Shown: positions 15,271 through 23,285 of the stretch, in pieces
Layout of the letters: the number at the start of each line of letters is the position of its first letter
How positions within the stretch are numbered: the stretch's first letter is position 1
Origin: Gemmatimonadaceae bacterium
GTDB taxonomy: Bacteria > Gemmatimonadota > Gemmatimonadetes > Gemmatimonadales > Gemmatimonadaceae
DNA: 36,733 nt
Assembly (NCBI GenBank): GCA_017881465.1
Contig: JADGQV010000010.1
Location: 1 to 36,733 of the forward strand
Direction: 5' to 3'
Translations under genes and position numbers: made by a program
The notes under the pieces: generated by a model
Databases searched by the model: none
The model's input: the letters and a program-made list of their open reading frames with translations, nothing else
What the model was told of the DNA's origin: nothing

Positions 15271-16784
15271 GCCTCGATAACATCTCGCAATTCCTGTCCG
15301 CCATCGATCGCGCCGGAGAGATGGCGCGTGTTCGTGAGCCCGTGAAAGCGCGTCTCGAGGTGTGCGAGATCGCGGATCGCGTAATGAAGCAGCCTGGCGG
15401 CGGGAAGTCGCTCTACTTCGAGCACGTGATTCTCGACAATGGTGAGCGTTCCCAGTATCCCGTCGTCATCAACCTCTTCGGCTCGATGCGGAGGATGTCG
15501 CTGGCGCTCGGCGTGGACGATCTCGACGAGATCGGCACGCGCATCACCGAGATGCTCGATCTCAAGGTGCCTGAGGGCATCATGGGCAAGCTCTCGATGC
15601 TGCCGCGGCTCCTCGAACTCGGCAAGTTTCCGCCGCGCGTTCGGAGCGGGAAGCCCGCGTGCCAGGAAGTCGTGTTGAAGGGCGACGAGGTGGATCTGTC
15701 GAAGCTGCCGATCATCACCTGCTGGCCCGAGGACGGCGGCCCATACATCACGCTGCCGATGGTGATCTCGAAGGATCCCAAGCGCGGCATCCGCAACGTC
15801 GGCATGTACCGCGTGCAGGTGCTAGGCCCGCGCACGCTGGCGATGCACTGGCAGCGCCACAAGGTCGGCGCGGCGCACTGGCGCGAGATGGCTGAGAAGG
15901 GAGAGCGGATGCCCGTGGTCATCGCGATCGGGGCGGATCCGGCCTCGGTCTATTCGGCATCGGCGCCGCTGCCACCGACGATCGACGAATTCCTGTTCGC
16001 GGGATTTCTGCGCAAGCGTCCGGTCAGTCTCGCGAAGGCGGTCACCTGCGATCTGGAAGTTCCGGCCGAGGCCGAGTTCGTGATCGAGGGCTACATCGAT
16101 CCCTCGGAACCGCTGGTGGTCGAGGGGCCGTTCGGAGATCACACCGGATTCTATTCCGAAGCTGATTTGTATCCTCAGGTGCACGTGACGGCGCTGACGA
16201 TGCGGCGTTCGCCCGTCTATGCCACCACGATCGTCGGCCGACCACCGATGGAGGACTACTACCTCGGACACGCGACGGAGCGGATCTTCCTGCCGCTGCT
16301 CAAGCTCACGGTCCCCGAGATCGTTGACTACCACATGCCGGCCGAGGGGATTTTTCATAACCTCGTGTTCGTGTCGATCGACAAGCAGTATCCCGGCCAG
16401 GCGTACAAGGTGATGAACGCGATGTGGGGACAGGGGCTCATGTCGCTGGCGAAGGTGATCGTCGTGCTGGATAAGGAAGTCGACGTCCGGAACGTGCAGG
16501 AGGCGTGGTGGGTGGCGCTCAATCACATCGATCCGGAGCGCGACGTCAGATTTTCGATGGGGCCGATCGATGTGCTCGATCACTCCAGCAGAGCGTTCAC
16601 GTACGGGTCGAAGATGGGAATCGACGCGACGCGGAAGTGGCCGGAGGAGGGATTCACGCGCAACTGGCCGAAGCTGATCGAGATGGACCCCGAGACGAAG
16701 AAGCGGGTCGATGAGATGTGGTCGAAGCTGGGACTGGGTGCGGGCGAGCGATCGGAGAAAGGGAAGGCGAGTGACGCCCGGTAA
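15267..16784 (+). CDS. UbiD-family decarboxylase of menaquinone synthesis
   Basis: 505 residues from GTG 15267, overlapping the methyltransferase stop; the listed start at 15195 is a shadow. The UbiD fold is shown by YPVVINLFGSMRRM, ITCWPEDGGPYITLPMVI, RNVGMYRVQVLGPRTLAMHW (prFMN-binding region) and IDPSEPLVVEGPFGDHTGFY, the last being the conserved acidic active-site stretch. These enzymes use prenylated FMN to decarboxylate aromatic acids. The neighbouring UbiX homologue would make that cofactor, and UbiA supplies the prenylated substrate. This combination is that of the futalosine-type late pathway (SCO4490-like group in Streptomyces). Confidence 0.93.
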   Translation: MSLDNISQFLSAIDRAGEMARVREPVKARLEVCEIADRVMKQPGGGKSLYFEHVILDNGERSQYPVVINLFGSMRRMSLALGVDDLDEIGTRITEMLDLKVPEGIMGKLSMLPRLLELGKFPPRVRSGKPACQEVVLKGDEVDLSKLPIITCWPEDGGPYITLPMVISKDPKRGIRNVGMYRVQVLGPRTLAMHWQRHKVGAAHWREMAEKGERMPVVIAIGADPASVYSASAPLPPTIDEFLFAGFLRKRPVSLAKAVTCDLEVPAEAEFVIEGYIDPSEPLVVEGPFGDHTGFYSEADLYPQVHVTALTMRRSPVYATTIVGRPPMEDYYLGHATERIFLPLLKLTVPEIVDYHMPAEGIFHNLVFVSIDKQYPGQAYKVMNAMWGQGLMSLAKVIVVLDKEVDVRNVQEAWWVALNHIDPERDVRFSMGPIDVLDHSSRAFTYGSKMGIDATRKWPEEGFTRNWPKLIEMDPETKKRVDEMWSKLGLGAGERSEKGKASDAR

Positions 16785-17697
16785 GGACCCACTAACCTCG
16801 GCGGCGGTGCGCGAAGGGCAAACATTGCGCGGCCAGGGATTGCTGCGCCGTCACGCGAATCTCGTACGCCTGCCGCACACGATATTCGCGCTCCCGTTCG
16901 CGCTCGTCGGAGTGGTGCTGGCGAGCTACGTCGCGCCGATTACGCTGAACGATGTGATCTGGGTCGTCGTCGCGTTCACGACGGCGCGCTTTGCGGCGAT
17001 GGGATTCAATCGGATCGTCGATCGCGAGATCGACGCGCGCAATCCCCGCACGCGGTCGCGGGAGATTCCTTCGGGAACGATGAGCGTGCGCGAGGCGAGC
17101 ATGGCAGTTGCGATCGCGTCGGCGGTGTTCTTCGTGGGTGCGTGGCAGCTCAACATGCTCTGTTTCATCCTCGCGCCGCTCGCGCTCGGTTGGGTTTTGT
17201 TCTACAGCTACACCAAGCGGTTCACTCGGTGGTCGCATCTCGTGCTGGGTATTGGTCTGTCGATCGCGCCGGTCGGCGGATATCTCGCGATCACGGGCAG
17301 CTGGAGCGATCCGTGGTGGATGCTCATCGCGCTTGCGATCGCGGTCGCGACGTGGGTGGGCGGGTTCGATATCTTGTACGCTCTGCAGGATGTTTCTTTT
17401 GACCGGGAGAATGGGCTTTACTCGGTCCCCTCGACATTCGGAGAAGCGAACGCGCTTGGCATCGCGCGCGTTCTGCACTTCACGACCGTTGCTGCGCTTG
17501 CAGTTGCGGGATCGGGCGCCGGCGCGGGGATTGTTTATTACGCGGGTGTTGTGGTAGCTGGACTGCTGCTTCTCTACGAGCACTCGCTGGTCAAGACCAA
17601 TGATTTTTCGCGGCTCGATGCTGCGTTCTTCACTATGAACGGCGTCATCAGCATGGTGTTTCTCGGATTCGTGTTCACCGAGCGGCTGCTGAGATGA
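16771..17697 (+). CDS. UbiA-family prenyltransferase of menaquinone synthesis
   Basis: 308 residues from GTG 16771 behind GGGAAGG, overlapping the UbiD gene by 14 nt. It is an integral membrane protein with about eight or nine helices. The first Asp-rich motif is GFNRIVDREIDARNPRTRSR (N80, D84, D88). The second is around residues 200-215 (DILYALQDVSFDRENG). Both bind the magnesium-diphosphate of the polyprenyl donor. It attaches the isoprenoid tail to a naphthoate-type acid, before UbiD removes the carboxyl. The tail length cannot be read. Confidence 0.93.
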   Translation: MTPGKDPLTSAAVREGQTLRGQGLLRRHANLVRLPHTIFALPFALVGVVLASYVAPITLNDVIWVVVAFTTARFAAMGFNRIVDREIDARNPRTRSREIPSGTMSVREASMAVAIASAVFFVGAWQLNMLCFILAPLALGWVLFYSYTKRFTRWSHLVLGIGLSIAPVGGYLAITGSWSDPWWMLIALAIAVATWVGGFDILYALQDVSFDRENGLYSVPSTFGEANALGIARVLHFTTVAALAVAGSGAGAGIVYYAGVVVAGLLLLYEHSLVKTNDFSRLDAAFFTMNGVISMVFLGFVFTERLLR

Positions 17698-18293
17698 GCG
17701 GCGTTCCCCCGATCGTGGTGGGAATAACCGGCGCATCGGGCGCGCCCTACGCGGTGAGACTGCTCCAGCAACTAGTCGCAGCGCACCGGCCGGTGTCGCT
17801 CATCGTGTCGAAGTACGGAATGCGGCTGCTCGAGACGGAGGCGGGAATCGGCTCGATGGAAGCGCTCCGCAACGCTGTCGGCAAGGATGACTGGAATTCA
17901 TGCGTCGAAACCTTTGCCAATGAAGATCGCGGTGCGCCACCCGCATCAGGCTCGGCGCTTACTGCGGGGATGATCGTCTGTCCGTGCTCGATGGGGACGT
18001 TGTCGGCGATTGCGGTCGGTGCATCACGCTCGCTGATCGAGCGGGCGGCGGATGTCACTTTGAAGGAAAGGCGAAAGCTGATTCTCGTTCCGCGCGAAAC
18101 TCCGCTCAGCGCGATTCATCTCGGCAACATGCTGCGGCTCGCGCGCGCGGGGGCTGTCGTGATGCCGGCGTCGCCCGGGTTTTATCACCGGCCCAAGCAG
18201 GTAGCAGATCTGGTCGATTTCGTCGTCGCCAGGATGCTCGACCACCTGGGCGTGGAGCAAGAGCTCGTTAAGCGATGGGAGGGGGATAAGTAG
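17694..18293 (+). CDS. ubiX: UbiX-type flavin prenyltransferase
   Basis: 199 residues from ATG 17694 (ATGA overlap with the UbiA gene). The Rossmann start is VVGITGASGAPYAVRLLQQL, followed by CPCSMGTLSAIAVGASRSLIERAADVTLKERRKLILVPRETPLSAIHLGNM and MPASPGFYHRP, all hallmarks of UbiX/Pad1. It joins dimethylallyl phosphate to FMN to form prFMN, the cofactor of the adjacent UbiD-type decarboxylase. It is cytosolic and usually dodecameric. It is the last gene of the quartet. Confidence 0.95.
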   Translation: MSGVPPIVVGITGASGAPYAVRLLQQLVAAHRPVSLIVSKYGMRLLETEAGIGSMEALRNAVGKDDWNSCVETFANEDRGAPPASGSALTAGMIVCPCSMGTLSAIAVGASRSLIERAADVTLKERRKLILVPRETPLSAIHLGNMLRLARAGAVVMPASPGFYHRPKQVADLVDFVVARMLDHLGVEQELVKRWEGDK

Positions 18294-18327
18294 TCTCGAG
18301 TAGGTCTTCTCGGTGTATCTTGCTCGC

Positions 18328-18343
18328 ATATTCTGATATTCTG
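18328..18343. repeat. Tandem ATATTCTG repeat in promoter region
   Basis: ATATTCTG occurs twice head to tail, ending 18 nt before the lipoprotein ATG and just upstream of its ribosome-binding site. It is AT-rich and provides overlapping TATTCT -10-like boxes. It may be the promoter or a regulator site of the lipoprotein gene. Confidence 0.4.
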
Positions 18344-18361
18344 ACTTAGGTCGGAGGCATC

Positions 18362-18757
18362 ATGAGATCTCCTTTGTCCGTCACGTTCTACCTCGCCGTT
18401 CTTGGGGCTTCGCTTTCCAGCTGTCACAATTCGGCGGCGGTAGCGGGCTCGGTGATTCTCCCAGCCGTGAAATTGGAGGCACCGTCAACTATTACTCCTA
18501 CGGCGACGCTGACAGTCAACGTGACTCTCAGCCCCGGCAGTTGCACCAGCTTCGACCGTATCGACATCAGGCGAACGGCCTCAGAAATACGACTAACTGC
18601 CTGGGGCGTCTTTCAGGGGGCCCTGCCGTGTGTGCCCCCTCAACCCCTGTTGGAGACAGTTCAACTTGGACCGCCTTTTCCGGCGAGCTTCATGGTGACG
18701 GTCGTCCAGCCACAGGGGGCCGGTGCGGATCTCTCGGCGGCGGTCAGAGTGCAATGA
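18362..18757 (+). CDS. Orphan lipoprotein
   Basis: 131 residues from ATG 18362 with GGAGG four nt upstream. The signal peptide ends in the lipobox SLSSC. The mature part is beta-rich, Thr/Pro-rich (STITPTATLTVNVTLSPGSC) and has two more cysteines (GSC and LPCVPP), possibly a disulfide. It looks like an Ig-like or adhesin-type fold, but no family is recognised. It ends 15 nt from the convergent Cho-like gene without a terminator in between. Confidence 0.7.
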   Translation: MRSPLSVTFYLAVLGASLSSCHNSAAVAGSVILPAVKLEAPSTITPTATLTVNVTLSPGSCTSFDRIDIRRTASEIRLTAWGVFQGALPCVPPQPLLETVQLGPPFPASFMVTVVQPQGAGADLSAAVRVQ

Positions 18758-18772
18758 GGGTGGGATTGGAGT

Positions 18773-19876
18773 CTAGCTGACCTGCTTCGTCCGCTTCATC
18801 TCCTTCGGAAATCTTCGGAACCACGACGAAAGCAAGAGCAGCTCGTCGATCTCGTGGGTCGGGACCTGCGCCGTCGGCTTGTCGTCGGGAGAGAAGATGT
18901 CCTCCACCAACTGCTTCATGCTGCGCCGATCCTTGGATGATTTCGGCTTTCGCACCTCCGCGCGCACCACGCCTTTGCGAATGAGGTAGACACGATCCTC
19001 TCCTTCGTGTCCGGGCACCGTGTACACGAAAGAGAGATTCTCCACCGCGAAGCGAAGCCGGCCGAACTGAGCGCGCAGCGCCTCCAGCCGCTCGAGCTTG
19101 TCGCGGTAGACTGCGGCCCTCTCGAATTCGAGCTCCGCGCTCAGACGCTCCATCTCCCCGCGCAGCATATTGATCGGGCCGTCGTCCGATCCCTCCAGAA
19201 ACGCGCGGGCGAGCAGCACTCGCTCGTCGTATTGCGCGGCCGAGCATCCGCCGACGCAGGGGCCGAGGCACTTGGAGATCTCGTGGCGGATGCATCCGGG
19301 CGTGCGCGGGGAGAGCTGAAACAGCTCCACCTGATCGCTGTAGAACATCTTCATGTCGGTGCGGCAGTCGCGGAGCATCAGCGCGTCGTTCAGCTCACGA
19401 ATCGCTTCGCCAACGCGCTGTGCGCCGACGAACGGACCGTAGTAAATGCCGGCTTCCTCACCGGAAGCTCCGCGCACGACCAGCATCTTGGGCGCCGTTC
19501 CCTTCGTCAGCTTGATGAACGAGTAGTGCCTCGCGTCGCGCATCATCGCCACGTTGTAGCGAGGGCGGAAGCGCTTGATCAGCCTCAGCTCCTGCAGGAG
19601 CGCCGCGAATTCGCTCGGCGTGTAATCCCATTCGATGGACTCGGCGGAGCGGAGAATTCGCGCGCCCTTGTCCTCCGGGTACTCGCAGCGGAAATAGCTC
19701 ATCAACCGCGAGCGAACGCGCTTGGACTTTCCGACGTACAGCACCTCGCCCTCGCTCGAGAGCATTCGATAGACACCAGGCCGGTCCGCGGCGGTCTCTC
19801 GAACGTTCGTTCGCATTACGGCGAGCTGTGCATCGCTCGTCGGCTGCTTCTTGGCCCTCGGAGTGCCGCGAATCAT
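18773..19876 (-). CDS. Cho-like UvrC half-protein (GIY-YIG plus UVR, no C-terminal nuclease)
   Basis: A 367-residue protein. The N-terminal GIY-YIG domain is clear (PGVYRMLSSEGEVLYVGKSKRVRSRLMSYF), followed by EFAALLQELRLIKRFRPRYNV as in UvrC. A UVR helix-hairpin lies at about 236-270. The RNase H-like and HhH domains of full UvrC (about 600 residues) are absent, as in E. coli Cho. Cysteines C171, C195, C203 and C207 sit like the [4Fe-4S] ligands reported for UvrC (8 and 4 spacing kept), with an extra C211. It probably makes a 3' incision at lesions after UvrB. It is the last gene of an operon, one nt after the MutM stop. Confidence 0.88.
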   Translation of the reverse strand: MIRGTPRAKKQPTSDAQLAVMRTNVRETAADRPGVYRMLSSEGEVLYVGKSKRVRSRLMSYFRCEYPEDKGARILRSAESIEWDYTPSEFAALLQELRLIKRFRPRYNVAMMRDARHYSFIKLTKGTAPKMLVVRGASGEEAGIYYGPFVGAQRVGEAIRELNDALMLRDCRTDMKMFYSDQVELFQLSPRTPGCIRHEISKCLGPCVGGCSAAQYDERVLLARAFLEGSDDGPINMLRGEMERLSAELEFERAAVYRDKLERLEALRAQFGRLRFAVENLSFVYTVPGHEGEDRVYLIRKGVVRAEVRKPKSSKDRRSMKQLVEDIFSPDDKPTAQVPTHEIDELLLLSSWFRRFPKEMKRTKQVS

Positions 19877-19877
19877 G

Positions 19878-20705
19878 CTAGTGCTGACACTTCACGCACA
19901 ACGTAGTGGCGCGGCCGTCGATGGCGTGCGTCGCCACCAGCTTCGACCCGCATCGCCGGCACGGGAGTCCGCCCCGCCCATAGGCTTCGAGCTTTTCGAC
20001 GAACGTACCGCGCTTTCCCCGCGCGTCGCGGTAGTCGCGAAAGCTGGTGCCTCGTGCCTCGATCGCTTCACCCAGCACAGCGACGATCGAATCACGGAGC
20101 AGCTTCGCCTGCTCGAAAGTCACTGCCGCCCCCGGGCGGGATGGGTCGATGCGCGCTCTCCAGAGCGCCTCATTCGCGTAGATGTTGCCGATGCCTGCGA
20201 TTTTTCGCTGCTCCATTAAGACTTTCTTGACGGGCTGACTCGTCGCCCCAAGAACTGTCGATAGATGCTCGGCCGTAAATGCACGGTCAAGTGGCTCGAT
20301 GCCGAGTTTGCCCGTGTACTCTTCGAAACGATCCGCATCCATCAGCGCAACCGTTCCGAGTCGCCGGACGTCGGCGTAGTGCAGAGCTCTGCCGTCGTCG
20401 AGGTCGAGCCGCAGTGTAGAATAGTCGAGCTCGGATCCCGTGAAAGTGCCGTCGTCGATCAGCAGTGCGCCCGTGAAGCGCGGCTGCACCACGATTCGGT
20501 CGCCGGTGTCGAGATCGATCACAACGAGCTTGGCGCGGCGCCAGCTGCGAAGGATCGTGGCGCCATGCAGCCGCTTCGCCATCGAGCGCGCACTCACTTC
20601 GCGCAGCACATCGGCTTTGCGAACGGAAACCTTTTTTATCTTCCGCCCGCGGATCGCGCCGTCGAGATCCCGCGCGATCGTCTCGGTCTCAGGTAATTCG
20701 GGCAC
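19878..20705 (-). CDS. mutM: Formamidopyrimidine-DNA glycosylase (Fpg/MutM family)
   Basis: A 275-residue bifunctional base-excision repair enzyme. It starts with the invariant PELPE (P2 as nucleophile, E3). It also has RRAKLVVIDL in the catalytic-lysine region, IAGIGNIYANEALWRARIDP in the HhH domain, and the C-terminal zinc finger CRRC...CVKC, with 17 residues between the pairs (16 in the usual E. coli form). It removes 8-oxoguanine and nicks the strand. The start is a GTG overlapping the end of purD by 17 nt. It sits directly before the Cho-like nuclease gene, a small DNA-repair pair. Confidence 0.95.
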   Translation of the reverse strand: MPELPETETIARDLDGAIRGRKIKKVSVRKADVLREVSARSMAKRLHGATILRSWRRAKLVVIDLDTGDRIVVQPRFTGALLIDDGTFTGSELDYSTLRLDLDDGRALHYADVRRLGTVALMDADRFEEYTGKLGIEPLDRAFTAEHLSTVLGATSQPVKKVLMEQRKIAGIGNIYANEALWRARIDPSRPGAAVTFEQAKLLRDSIVAVLGEAIEARGTSFRDYRDARGKRGTFVEKLEAYGRGGLPCRRCGSKLVATHAIDGRATTLCVKCQH

Positions 20706-21978
20706 GGCGCATCACCTCCCGCCACCCGATGTCGCGTCGGAGCTGCTTTCCCTTGAACGACACCTGCTCGGCGTGTGACCGCGAGAGCTCGGCGGCCTCG
20801 ATGAGACTCGAGGCGACCGCGGTCACTGCGAGCACACGGCCGCCCGCTGTGACGAGCTCATTCGTCCTCGGGTCCCGCGCCGTGCCCGCGTGGAATATCT
20901 CGACGCCCTCTTCGCACGGCGGGAGCTCGATGACGTCGCCGGTCCGGGCTTTGTCGGGGTAGCCCGCCGCAGCCACCACGGTCGTAACCGCGGAGAGCGG
21001 TTTCCAATCCGGATTCTTCGCGCGGCTCAGAGAGCCACCCCCGGCGACCACCGCGATCAATTCGAGCAGCGACGAATCCATGAGCGGCATGAGAGCCTGC
21101 GTCTCGGGATCGCCGAACCGGCAATTGAATTCCACGACCTTGGGTCCGTCGCTAGTGACCATGAGTCCGGCGTACAGGAGGCCTGTGAACGGGGAGCCGG
21201 CCTCCCGCATAGCGGCGAGCGTCGGCCTGATTATCTCGGACATCCCGCGCGCGACGAGCTCCGGCGTGGCGAGCGAGGTCGGAGCGTACGCGCCCATTCC
21301 GCCGGTATTGGGCCCGAAATCGCCCTCGCGCAGTCGCTTGTGATCCTGCGCCGCCAACAACGGGAGAGCCTCCTGTCCATCCGTGATGGCGAAAAGCGAA
21401 AGCTCTTCGCCCTCCATGAACTCTTCGATGAGTATCTCGCGTCCCGCCGCGCCGAACACCCGATCGCTCAGCATCGCATCGATCGCGCGCTCCGCTTCGA
21501 CCGTGCTCTGCGCCACGATCACGCCCTTTCCGCCGGCAAGGCCCGACGCTTTTATCACGACCGGCGACGTGAAGTCAGCGAGCGCCGCCTTAGCTTCCTT
21601 GGCGTCAGTGTGCTGCACTGCCCGCGCGGTCGGGATTCCGGCGCGAGCCATCAGCTCCTTCGCGAATCTCTTCGACGTCTCGATGCGCGCCGCCTCGCGC
21701 GTGGGACCAAAGATCGGGAGGCCGCGAGTCTGAAAGAGATTCGCGATTCCCGCTTCCAGCGGAGTCTCAGGTCCGACGATCGTCAGGTCGACCAGCTCTT
21801 CTTCCGCGAGATGAGCCAGGTCGCTGAGCTTGTCGACTCCGATAGGCACGCATCGCGCGAGCGAAGCGATCCCCGGATTTCCGGGAGCGGCAACCAGCTC
21901 GAGACTGGGATCATCGCGATGTAGCTTCCAGGCGAGAGCATGCTCCCTCCCGCCGCCGCCGACGATCAGCACCTTCAT
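20689..21978 (-). CDS. purD: Phosphoribosylamine-glycine ligase
   Basis: A 429-residue ATP-grasp enzyme making GAR from phosphoribosylamine and glycine, step two of purine synthesis. It begins MKVLIVGGGGREHALAWKL. ATP-grasp elements follow: VIKASGLAGGKGVIVA, NTGGMGAYAPT, and NCRFGDPETQALMPLM, a PurD signature. It overlaps the trans-sulfuration gene by ATGA and mutM by 17 nt. Length is normal for the family. Confidence 0.97.
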   Translation of the reverse strand: MKVLIVGGGGREHALAWKLHRDDPSLELVAAPGNPGIASLARCVPIGVDKLSDLAHLAEEELVDLTIVGPETPLEAGIANLFQTRGLPIFGPTREAARIETSKRFAKELMARAGIPTARAVQHTDAKEAKAALADFTSPVVIKASGLAGGKGVIVAQSTVEAERAIDAMLSDRVFGAAGREILIEEFMEGEELSLFAITDGQEALPLLAAQDHKRLREGDFGPNTGGMGAYAPTSLATPELVARGMSEIIRPTLAAMREAGSPFTGLLYAGLMVTSDGPKVVEFNCRFGDPETQALMPLMDSSLLELIAVVAGGGSLSRAKNPDWKPLSAVTTVVAAAGYPDKARTGDVIELPPCEEGVEIFHAGTARDPRTNELVTAGGRVLAVTAVASSLIEAAELSRSHAEQVSFKGKQLRRDIGWREVMRRARIT

Positions 21979-23138
21979 GCGAACGCTTGCTCGAGGTCGG
22001 AGAGAAGGTCCTCAATATCTTCGACTCCGCACGAAAGTCGAATCAGATCATCCGTCAGCCCGAGCGCGGCGCGCCGCTCGGGGGGAACCGATGCGTGGGT
22101 CATGGAAGCGGGGTGGCTGATCAGGCTCTCGACGCCGCCGAGTGACTCCGCGAGGGAAAAGACGCGCACTTTGCCGAGGATTTTGGCCGCTTTCTCCTTG
22201 CTCCCCGTAAGCACCGAGAGCATTCCGCCGAAGCCCTTCATCTGACGTTTCGCCAGCTCGTGCTGTGGATGCGAAGGCAGCCCTGGATAAATCACATTCT
22301 CGGCTCCGAGCTTTTCCGCGAGCCACGCGGCAATCTTGCGGCCGTTCTCGTCGTGGCGAGGCATCCGCAGGTGCAAAGTCTTGGTGCCCCGCAGCACCAG
22401 CCACGCGTCGAATGGGCCGGGAACCGCACCAGCCGTGTTCAGAATGAATTGCATCCGGTCCGCGAGCTCATCGTCCCGGACCACCGCGATTCCGCCGACC
22501 ATGTCGCTGTGTCCGTTCAGGTACTTCGTGGTCGAGTGATAGACGATGTCCGCGCCGTGGTCGAACGGCCGCTGGAAGTAGGGCGAAGCGAAGGTGTTGT
22601 CGACGATGAAGAGGGCGTTCTTACGCTTGGCGATCTGCCCCACCGCCGTCAGGTCGGTGATTCGCATCATCGGATTGGTCGGCGTCTCCATCATGATCGC
22701 GACCGTGTTCTTGGTGCACGCGTCCTCGACGTTCTGCGGATCGCGGCTGTCGACGTAGGAGAAGCACAAGCCGAACTTCCTGAGGATCTTGTCGAACAGC
22801 CTGAAGGTGCCCCCGTAGCTGCTCTCGCCGGCAACGATATGGTCGCCCGACTTGAACAGCTTCATGATGGAATCGGTCGCGCCCATGCCGCTGCTGAACG
22901 CAAAGCCGTGGGTGCCCCCCTCGAGCGCGGCGACATTCCGCTCCAGCGCTTCGCGCGTAGGATTCTTCCCGCGGGCGTACTCGTAGCCCTTGTTCTGGCC
23001 GAGGCCTTCCTGAACGTAGGTGGACGTCGTGTAGATCGGCGTCATTATCGCGCCCGAGAGCAGATCGGGGCGCTGTCCCGCGTGAATCGCGCGGGTGCCG
23101 AATGAGACTTTCAGATCTTCGTCAAAGATGCGGGTCAT
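21975..23138 (-). CDS. Trans-sulfuration PLP enzyme (cystathionine gamma-synthase/lyase family)
   Basis: 387 residues. The Cys/Met-metabolism PLP fold is evident: YEYARGKNPTREALERNVAALEGG, the SSGMGATDS phosphate-binding loop, and the PLP lysine in YHSTTKYLNGHSDMVGG. The C-terminus has SLGGVESLISHPASMTHASVP. Family members perform gamma-synthase, gamma-lyase or beta-lyase chemistry between cysteine, homoserine esters and methionine. The sequence alone does not tell whether it is MetB, MetC or a lyase. It is the first gene of the minus-strand operon, divergent from glmM across 147 bp. Confidence 0.93.
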   Translation of the reverse strand: MTRIFDEDLKVSFGTRAIHAGQRPDLLSGAIMTPIYTTSTYVQEGLGQNKGYEYARGKNPTREALERNVAALEGGTHGFAFSSGMGATDSIMKLFKSGDHIVAGESSYGGTFRLFDKILRKFGLCFSYVDSRDPQNVEDACTKNTVAIMMETPTNPMMRITDLTAVGQIAKRKNALFIVDNTFASPYFQRPFDHGADIVYHSTTKYLNGHSDMVGGIAVVRDDELADRMQFILNTAGAVPGPFDAWLVLRGTKTLHLRMPRHDENGRKIAAWLAEKLGAENVIYPGLPSHPQHELAKRQMKGFGGMLSVLTGSKEKAAKILGKVRVFSLAESLGGVESLISHPASMTHASVPPERRAALGLTDDLIRLSCGVEDIEDLLSDLEQAFA

Positions 23139-23285
23139 GCGCCCTTCACACTGGAAAGAGAGGAATGGGTGATGCGTGAGAAGTTAACCAATCCAGCGGG
23201 CATTTTCCGTCGTCCTGCCGGCTCGTGCCGAGTAAATTACCCGCTACTCAGCCCGCCCAATAGGAAACGAGAGGACAGAGCACGA

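Noticed and set aside
16792-17736. 314-residue minus-strand ORF antisense to the UbiA gene
   Set aside because: Arg/Glu/His-rich shadow frame opposite a clear prenyltransferase.
19007-19906. 299-residue plus-strand ORF antisense to the Cho-like gene
   Set aside because: High-GC codon bias leaves long open antisense frames; it is His/Arg/Glu-rich, has no recognisable domain, and the opposite strand encodes a clear UvrC-like protein.
20890-21924. 344-residue plus-strand ORF antisense to purD
   Set aside because: Shadow of an unambiguous PurD; Arg/Ser/His-rich composition and no start signal.
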